Shown here: one piece after another, positions 61,601 through 64,000 of the stretch
Layout: each line of letters begins with the position of its first letter
Position numbering within the stretch: the first letter of the stretch is position 1
Assembly: GCA_016717325.1 (NCBI GenBank)
Contig: JADKFV010000049.1
Span: 186,001 to 250,000, forward strand
Direction: 5' to 3'
Length of the DNA stretch: 64,000 nt
Source: Bacteroidota bacterium
GTDB lineage: Bacteria > Bacteroidota > Bacteroidia > AKYH767-A > OLB10
The notes under the pieces: model-generated
Seen by the model: only the letters and a program-made list of their open reading frames with translations
Told to the model about the DNA's origin: nothing
Database searches by the model: none
Program-made: the position numbers and the translations under genes

Positions 61601-63359
61601 CTGATGCAGTATTTTGTCTAAGATTTTTAATGATATTGTTACTCACAACACAAGTGCCTAAGAAGGTTACAATGTTGATACCATCAACAATGTTTGAAGT
61701 TGCATTCGTATTAGACAAATTCTGTATTATATTGTTACTAACAGTAAAACCACTCTGGTTAGACATGGTAATACCAAAAGGGCTTGTTGACAGGTTAGGG
61801 TTTTGCATATCATTTGCCACAGCAGGGTCACCAATAATGTTATAGGTGTTACATGATGAAGTAATAATTCTGTTGTTAATATCAGGGAAAGTAGCAGTAC
61901 CACTTATAAGAAAACCACTTGTTCCGTTCTTAATCACAAAGTCGCGGTAAGTATTGCCACCGTTAGCACCAGCTGCTGAAATTGGAGCAGTTTGAGTAGC
62001 ATGACGAATGGCCTGTCCACCACCGGTACAGGTACGGTCACCCGTACACACAAAATTGGAGAAGGTGTTATTTGTTGCACCATCAGTTGATGATGAGTTA
62101 ATCACTCCGATTGAGTTATCTACTTTACCATTGGTTAATTGATAGGGTGCTGTTGTTCCTTGAATTCCATTATAAGTAAAGTCAACATTATTCACAGTTA
62201 AGAAGTCAGTACCTACTAAGCAGAACATGGGTTCAAAGGTGGTGCCGATAATAGTAGTACTTGCCTGGTTACCAATATTACCCTGGTCAGTACCACGGTA
62301 ACGTAAATCGGCATGAGCTACACCTGCATGGTTTATTAATATGGTATTAATGGCAGAAGTTCCAACAATGTTAGAAACCACTATTGGAAATATATTTTTA
62401 CCACCTGCAACAGTGGTGTCATAAACAGCATCCGTCAAATTTAACGTAACAGCACCTGCTATTCCCCTATGATTTAAATCGGCAACAGCTTCTGATAAAC
62501 TTGGATACGTTTGACCAACACCTACATTATAAGTACCCCCTGCAACTGCAACCGGTGCACCCGGTGTAAAGCGGAAGTTCATTAAAGTTGTAAATTTGTT
62601 GGAAGTCATCATACTCATATTAGCAGTTTTTGAACCGGTAACGGCATCTATATAATTAGTGTTACCACCGGCACCACCTTCAATACCAATAGAAGCAGTT
62701 TCGGCAATGTTATATGCACCTGTTACAGTTCCGTTATTCATCGGTCCATACACAAATTCAATAACGTTAGTGGTTTCATAAATCTTCACCTGAAAATTCA
62801 ACGCCTTAACACTACCTGCTGAGAATGCAGGCACGTTAGTATATTGAATAGTCATAACCTGGTTAGGTGTAACACCTGTAGTTTGAAACAAAACTGTTCC
62901 GGTATTACCATTAATGGCAGTACCTATAGTTAAGTCATCCCAATAAGGAGCTATACAATTGTTAGGTGTCGTAACTGTAAATAGATTGGTGTTGATGTTA
63001 CTGGTAATTTTACCCGTGTTCAAGCCACCTGTAGCAGCTACTATAGGATAAACCATACCATTGGTATTGATACCAATAAAATCTACACCAGCGCCAAAAT
63101 TGGTACCGTTGTAATTAAAGTTGAACGGCAGCAGGATGTGTGCTGCACCTTCTAATCCATTTGCGACACCGAGTGTGGTAGTAAAGTCACCGAGGCCTGT
63201 GCCTACGGTCGAAATTTGTGTAGCGCCACCGCCCACAGTAATTGGCGTGTAGGCACCTGTAAAAGTTGTTCGCGTATAATTGATTTGAGCATTTACACCT
63301 GTTGCAAATAAGATTGCCATAAACAGGATTTGAATTTTAGACAGATAAAAATTTCTCAT
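52560..63359 (-). CDS. Giant T9SS adhesin C, N-terminal part: beta-helix head and Ig-like domains
   Basis: About 3,575 genuine codons from the ATG at 63359, with signal peptide MRNFYLSKIQILFMAILFA ... NAQ. The first 270 residues form a sheet-rich domain (INTNGMVYPI, APYWDDLTIG). A beta-helix follows at about 275-800 (TYPSLSEAVADLN, many N-rich rungs). Then come Ig-like domains, a nidogen-like domain near 950-1050 (IHANGQILMG, AGFWSDLN), and Ig-like domains containing several guests, including two WDGVS[SN] domains (57300-57840, 55560-56110). A second nidogen-like domain lies near 53700 (ISTNGFISFD, LDWMDLNTN). The calcium-type DADLDGFPDDRNGD segment is at about 52770-52810. From about 58500 downward the protein is collinear with locus B. 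The frame breaks near 52636, where PTPQCV should continue into SSGTINIG. Surface adhesion is inferred from the family. Confidence 0.9.
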   Translation of the reverse strand: MRNFYLSKIQILFMAILFATGVNAQINYTRTTFTGAYTPITVGGGATQISTVGTGLGDFTTTLGVANGLEGAAHILLPFNFNYNGTNFGAGVDFIGINTNGMVYPIVAATGGLNTGKITSNINTNLFTVTTPNNCIAPYWDDLTIGTAINGNTGTVLFQTTGVTPNQVMTIQYTNVPAFSAGSVKALNFQVKIYETTNVIEFVYGPMNNGTVTGAYNIAETASIGIEGGAGGNTNYIDAVTGSKTANMSMMTSNKFTTLMNFRFTPGAPVAVAGGTYNVGVGQTYPSLSEAVADLNHRGIAGAVTLNLTDAVYDTTVAGGKNIFPIVVSNIVGTSAINTILINHAGVAHADLRYRGTDQGNIGNQASTTIIGTTFEPMFCLVGTDFLTVNNVDFTYNGIQGTTAPYQLTNGKVDNSIGVINSSSTDGATNNTFSNFVCTGDRTCTGGGQAIRHATQTAPISAAGANGGNTYRDFVIKNGTSGFLISGTATFPDINNRIITSSCNTYNIIGDPAVANDMQNPNLSTSPFGITMSNQSGFTVSNNIIQNLSNTNATSNIVDGINIVTFLGTCVVSNNIIKNLRQNTASATATLHSGIKITNTTVGAMEIRVFNNSISGITSAYNGIATATRIIRGINCVSTTNNTAVYSIYNNSVSIDGSGSLNGSNTCFEVAGTLTTAPQYDVRNNIFANFTAAQVGLNVTHNCYNTNSSTLLGGTGTTVNQNDLYVANDAGVSGFIGWNISLNVGFNPVATFNTTFATQVTAANISGDPLFFNNNGNLHATNSALLACTGSAIPVYITTDLDCSPRVLPQHIGAYLAPACVSGIPTVTLSPAGSVCTGFAVSATTSAVSPQYQWILNGVEIFGATSASYTPTAAGSLTCRVNNTGENCFGTSAANTVSQSPTISVTPTTAAVCDGQTVNITTTVTNNPPISYTVASIPFANAFAGALTNGASLPGGPGLQVGALGDEGNYNMPQNNLGTVTSLPWNFNFYGRNYNQFTIHANGQILMGANQTLANSVFSPPTIPAFANPNNWAGFWSDLNVTVPGSITWDQVGLSPNRKLIERFTNVDFFSATPFVTYQIELNETSKNIDVFLTSVNGVANTKAIGIEDTVVAGVVNGIAAPNRNSGTWTATNEGWQFAQVLPPTYSYAWSPAIGLSSTSVSNPVSTPVLGTTIYTVVVTNLTNGCTVSATTSLTNLGAGDPAPTTTSAGICAGSTGTLSAAGLSTLNWYTLPVGGTLVNTGPTYISAFPATTTYYVESFNGICPSGRTPVTITVTAAPSTSPTAVPSAICLGGTSQLDAGTFLSGTLATPLSQNNGSSATGFDIENISASPVTLHFFQFQSSSILGTVGIQQIWMNTTPMNCTFPTNVTIAPGWVQIANVSTTSAGTSPILTTIPFDVNITIPAGAKFAFAIGGALGQSYTSGVTLCPTPFILGTTPHIRVFQGFGGTLTGTIANRAWNGTVTYQFGDPNLNFAWSPAADLNSSTIKSPIATPTTVGPNPYTVTVTNLAGCTSTATVTVSVVAPPVAPTASVVSAPCGNGNAVLSATGAGGTLKWYANASGGSALPPNGSPRTFAVSSDTTFYVSETTLAAPFCEGPRTAVFVDIVDPDTITAAVDIPLICSPALTPPTTVTLTATNVSSPQLNQYNYSWTAPLSGGLVTSTGAVVTAVPTATTTFTVTAQQIGGLTVNINGISPNGNTIQDEITWTVKDASNVTILSGGPYAGQNNNVTSAPVLSTNGPFTFDISAGINTNFTNYTIFCEGNAVASGCVRGTANTAQTECATFTPVTVPNINGCFGSCNRIKTVTVGVGAIPTVTPTGSVVIDACDSASIQLNANAVSSNFVSVNANIGTGIIQNTTTTEPAPYGNFWGSNRTQMLIQASELSAAGLVNGSSLSALKFDIVNTNGTAALDGFTISLGLTNATALTSGAPIATPFNVFGPVSYTPVVGLNTHTFSSPVIWDGVSSIVVNTCFFNGAFTNNCTFNQTATTFISCMNIRADGASQCALAPATTFLQRPNITFVATAGTTVSVSWSPSAGLSSSTIQNPTAKIAGTTTYTVTATENESGCSATASVTVNFTPTTIPPAPTATGDTICGPGVVNLSVTTTDAINNITIWTDTIGGQIKNFGTTYNPVVTQSGSFYVHEIPPYSSPALGNNIGASAGFFPDAASFMNFTVTAPGGIIINTVDISTNVPASAPLVIALTTSTGQIVSVLDTIFIAGGTTALQTISLNLYVPQGTWRLQPIVNPNLNVSNTSTLPASIPGYLTVSCFGNVSNACFPINFNGLFYNWVVNRACISPAAIVSYVVNTPPPIGIASSNGLSFCDSINTVLTAIDSTTSGYDTFTWSPATGLSATTGTSVTVTGTSSTTYTLTATNSLSGCNAVLTTTLTLNPAPTLIVSYSDTTICPLAVPVLPFNATAAKSSVVPIGNRFSPNFVNGQLYGGNATQYSQMIFTAAELNAAGLVGPTNISSIAYFVSSKLTTTTYTVDIKMRADGGIPTDFPSTAHINTGLTTVYTNPAITSALGWNTYPITPFFWDGVSNLLVSQCFTHNIAGFFDLTETSPTTGVRWNALNASACGAATGAFIAAPNQNDRPNVRFTGGNVLFSWSPALGLSGTTLEDPTLTAALIGNNDTSITYHLTVTDPLSGCAKTDSIKVTLSTTPLDPIAAIIGDSVFCVSGTASMRVFGTTGDFQWQESSDGINFTDIIGQTNDTLTIALTSDTTYFRVDVSCGADSVNSRIMQMIVNTPLITTTINDTICGVGQVCLVAQNNNSAFTTNWFAGPVGGLAIASGDTFCTNISVTDTFYASASTSGGPPVLASFGNGPAPTGGSNIFPFDQNPGKLVQWFVAPGEFAGAPAGGNITSISFRPSGTGTATYTLFTVKLGQTAVPFVGGSIYAGPLTTVILPATKTIIGTAGVDFLLTFDLPFAYDPTQWLVVDVEQCGFTGTGFGLNQTTLTGVRRVFSTATGCPFAWQGNDAAMPLMTIGLTSGSSCVSARVPVTAVSTPPLPFAVTPQTATICELTCTNLDVDSAGLANYQVFNWSPAAGLSATTGSSVQACPLVTTTYIVTAFDTVSGNACSNSDTVVITVTPAPTVSITTTGNPSCGIDSSQITATATPFIAPTGNYVVSSIPLAAVVPVGATGVGPVGDDVVSSGIPIGFNFNFYGNTFSTVSISTNGFISFDAAPGSGCCSGQLIPNTLTPNNVVALDWMDLNTNNGGTIDFFNLTSPNRFVVRYNNVATFSSTGTVSGQIILYESGGIIEIHNTSITTGGTSQTQGVENATGTIAAAVSGRNASAWNATGDAFRFQVPATSSLVYAWFPSAGLSSTSISNPMAQPVGTTIYTLTVTETGTGCTRTSTVTVVNSPLPEPTIAPGDSLGCAGTFSDYWLYAVDTGAYAGGYPPGTLFDWSINLGGPVADLDSILLDLNNLGNITLTVTLPASLGNNCSGTTSINVNFSEPVQTAYMSQDSVSCTPNNDGVAYVYHLEANGPIRYVWVDALGDTVRDITNNYNYAGLFDADLDGFPDDRNGDLVLDILDNYNIFKDSLQNLIVGTYTVYITTNAGDPYPTPQCVIGNHKHWSHTMCTTSIIRPMCMCR
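54360..54990 (-). other. Guest domain in an Ig-like host of C, different from the one in B
   Basis: Between TDTFYASASTSG and SCVSARVPVTAVSTPP lies an insert of about 190 residues with QWFVAPGEF, NITSISFRPSG, YTLFTVKLGQT and QWLVVDVEQCG. It does not resemble the TAAELNAAG/WDGVSN insert at the equivalent position of locus B (24660-25250), although the sequences on both sides are collinear and similar. Confidence 0.75.
57965..58312 (-). other. Guest domain (NFTN/ASGC type) in an Ig-like host of C
   Basis: An insert of about 115 residues between TFTVTAQQ and GSCNRIKTVTVGVG, where locus B reads straight through as TYTVTAFDAGTNCTRIKT. Landmarks ITWTVKDASNVTILSGGPY, VLSTNGPFTFDIS, NFTNYTIFCEGNAVASGC and VPNINGC match the insert at 47350-47730. 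Confidence 0.8.
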
Positions 63360-63388
63360 ATTATAGATTTTTATTTATTTCTGATTAA

Positions 63389-63832
63389 TTATTTTGTGAG
63401 GGTTACTTGTAATGCAACATCGAATTGTTTTGGTCTGTTCATTGGTTTGTCGATTTGCAAACTCATTTGCGAACCATCGAAAGCAATTATTCCAGAATTG
63501 AGTAATTGCCACGGTTGGCCTGAGGCAACTATTGTTAATGTGTTTGTGTTGGAATTTTGAGTAGGGGTATAAAAATCTATTACCCCATACCCTAAAGTAT
63601 TCACACTATTTTCTAACTCCAATTTGAACACAGTGGCAGTAGAATTTTCGCCATTGATTGTTAACTGTGCAGAATAATTGTCATTCAATGTTAGTTTATA
63701 TGCATTTCCACTTGCATCACTACCATTCCATGTTCCGGTGTAGTCGGCCAATTTTATACTTACATTCTGGCTATAAGTTTTGCTTACACAGCAAATTAAT
63801 AATAAAGAAAAACAAACGATGTACTTTCTCAT
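63389..63832 (-). CDS. Small secreted protein preceding adhesin C
   Basis: A 147-residue protein with signal peptide MRKYIVCFSLLLICC ... TYSQ, about 85% identical to 33505-33948. Residues 1-65 are almost unchanged between the copies. Differences cluster in residues 95-147 (TLTIVASGQPW against TLTLGVTDQPW, and a C-terminal ALQVTLTK against NQTVTLIK). It lies 29 bases upstream of the adhesin C start, so co-transcription is likely. The family is not recognised; the predicted character is a small all-beta exported protein. More change in the C-terminal half than the N-terminal half might reflect matching to different adhesin heads, which is speculative. Confidence 0.9.
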   Translation of the reverse strand: MRKYIVCFSLLLICCVSKTYSQNVSIKLADYTGTWNGSDASGNAYKLTLNDNYSAQLTINGENSTATVFKLELENSVNTLGYGVIDFYTPTQNSNTNTLTIVASGQPWQLLNSGIIAFDGSQMSLQIDKPMNRPKQFDVALQVTLTK

Positions 63833-64000
63833 AATGCTATTTATTTTTTGGTTTTATTTTTATCTTTAAGGTGATTTAATTGCAAAGGGCTATTAGTTAT
63901 GGGTTTTAGGCGTACAATGTCTGCTAAAGCATATGCAGACAGTGGCTGCAAACTGCAGTTAAAAATTATAGCGAAAACTAATTTTTGTACCAATTTAGTC
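63833..64000 (-). promoter_or_regulatory. Conserved upstream region of the C operon
   Basis: Equal-length counterpart of 33949-34116, nearly identical at both ends. Homology reaches the last base of the window, so the duplicated unit may extend further upstream. It probably contains the promoter and leader, but no exact -7 element was found. Confidence 0.5.

Larger units (their letters stand above)
42315..63359 (-). other. Adhesin locus C (reconstructed gene, four frameshifts)
   Basis: Five consecutive frames (63359 to about 52636, to 49588, to 48955, to 45199, to 42315) encode collinear parts of one protein of about 7,000 residues, judged by order and similarity to locus B. The breaks are a 2-base deletion, a 1-base insertion, a deletion of about 100 bases that shifts the frame, and a 1-base deletion. 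The full product has a signal peptide, beta-helix head, Ig-like domains with guests, 34 SprB units and a T9SS sorting domain. A small secreted protein gene lies 29 bases upstream. Confidence 0.8.

Overview
The window reads as a chromosomal segment of a Bacteroidota bacterium. The evidence is type IX secretion (T9SS) type-A C-terminal sorting domains with a YPNPTEGQ motif, SprB-type adhesin repeats, paired VCBS/ASPIC-UnbV lipoproteins, TAnnTTTG-like -7 elements and AT-rich start regions without a clear Shine-Dalgarno. A family or genus cannot be fixed from sequence alone. Most of the window is occupied by three giant paralogous secreted adhesin loci, all on the minus strand: locus A (12564 down to 1 and beyond the window edge), locus B (33464 to 12971, about 20.5 kb) and locus C (63359 to 42315, about 21 kb). 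No tRNA, rRNA, CRISPR array or transposase was seen.

Each adhesin has a different N-terminal head. A has two beta-helix modules ending in DIGADEF, B has a YPVVVDPT/DNRLRE-like head, and C has a sheet-rich domain followed by a beta-helix. The heads are followed by strings of Ig-like domains, many split by large inserted guest domains. A common block with a thrombospondin-3-like calcium motif comes next, then a tail of SprB repeats of about 77 residues with paired cysteines. B and C each have 34 tail units that correspond one to one, and both end in a T9SS sorting domain and a terminator hairpin. In three SprB units a foreign domain sits in the same loop, and at one Ig-like position B and C carry different guests between conserved flanks.

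B and C are each preceded by a near-duplicate 147-residue secreted protein and an equal-length, nearly identical 168-base upstream region. They are therefore two copies of a [small secreted protein - giant adhesin] operon with different heads. Between them (34661-41950) lie two lipoproteins with FG-GAP/VCBS propellers and ASPIC/UnbV domains, transcribed divergently, and a vanadium-dependent haloperoxidase/PAP2-type enzyme.

None of the three giant genes reads through intact in this sequence. A has two compensating single-base indels (about 755 and 1178), B has one (about 29050) and C has four (about 52636, 49588, 48955, 45199). All sit in stretches with close paralogous copies in the window. 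The unique genes and the long heads are open throughout. This pattern suggests repeat-driven assembly or sequencing error at least as much as real decay. A also contains a 1.3 kb tract almost identical to C, which is either gene conversion or a mis-join.
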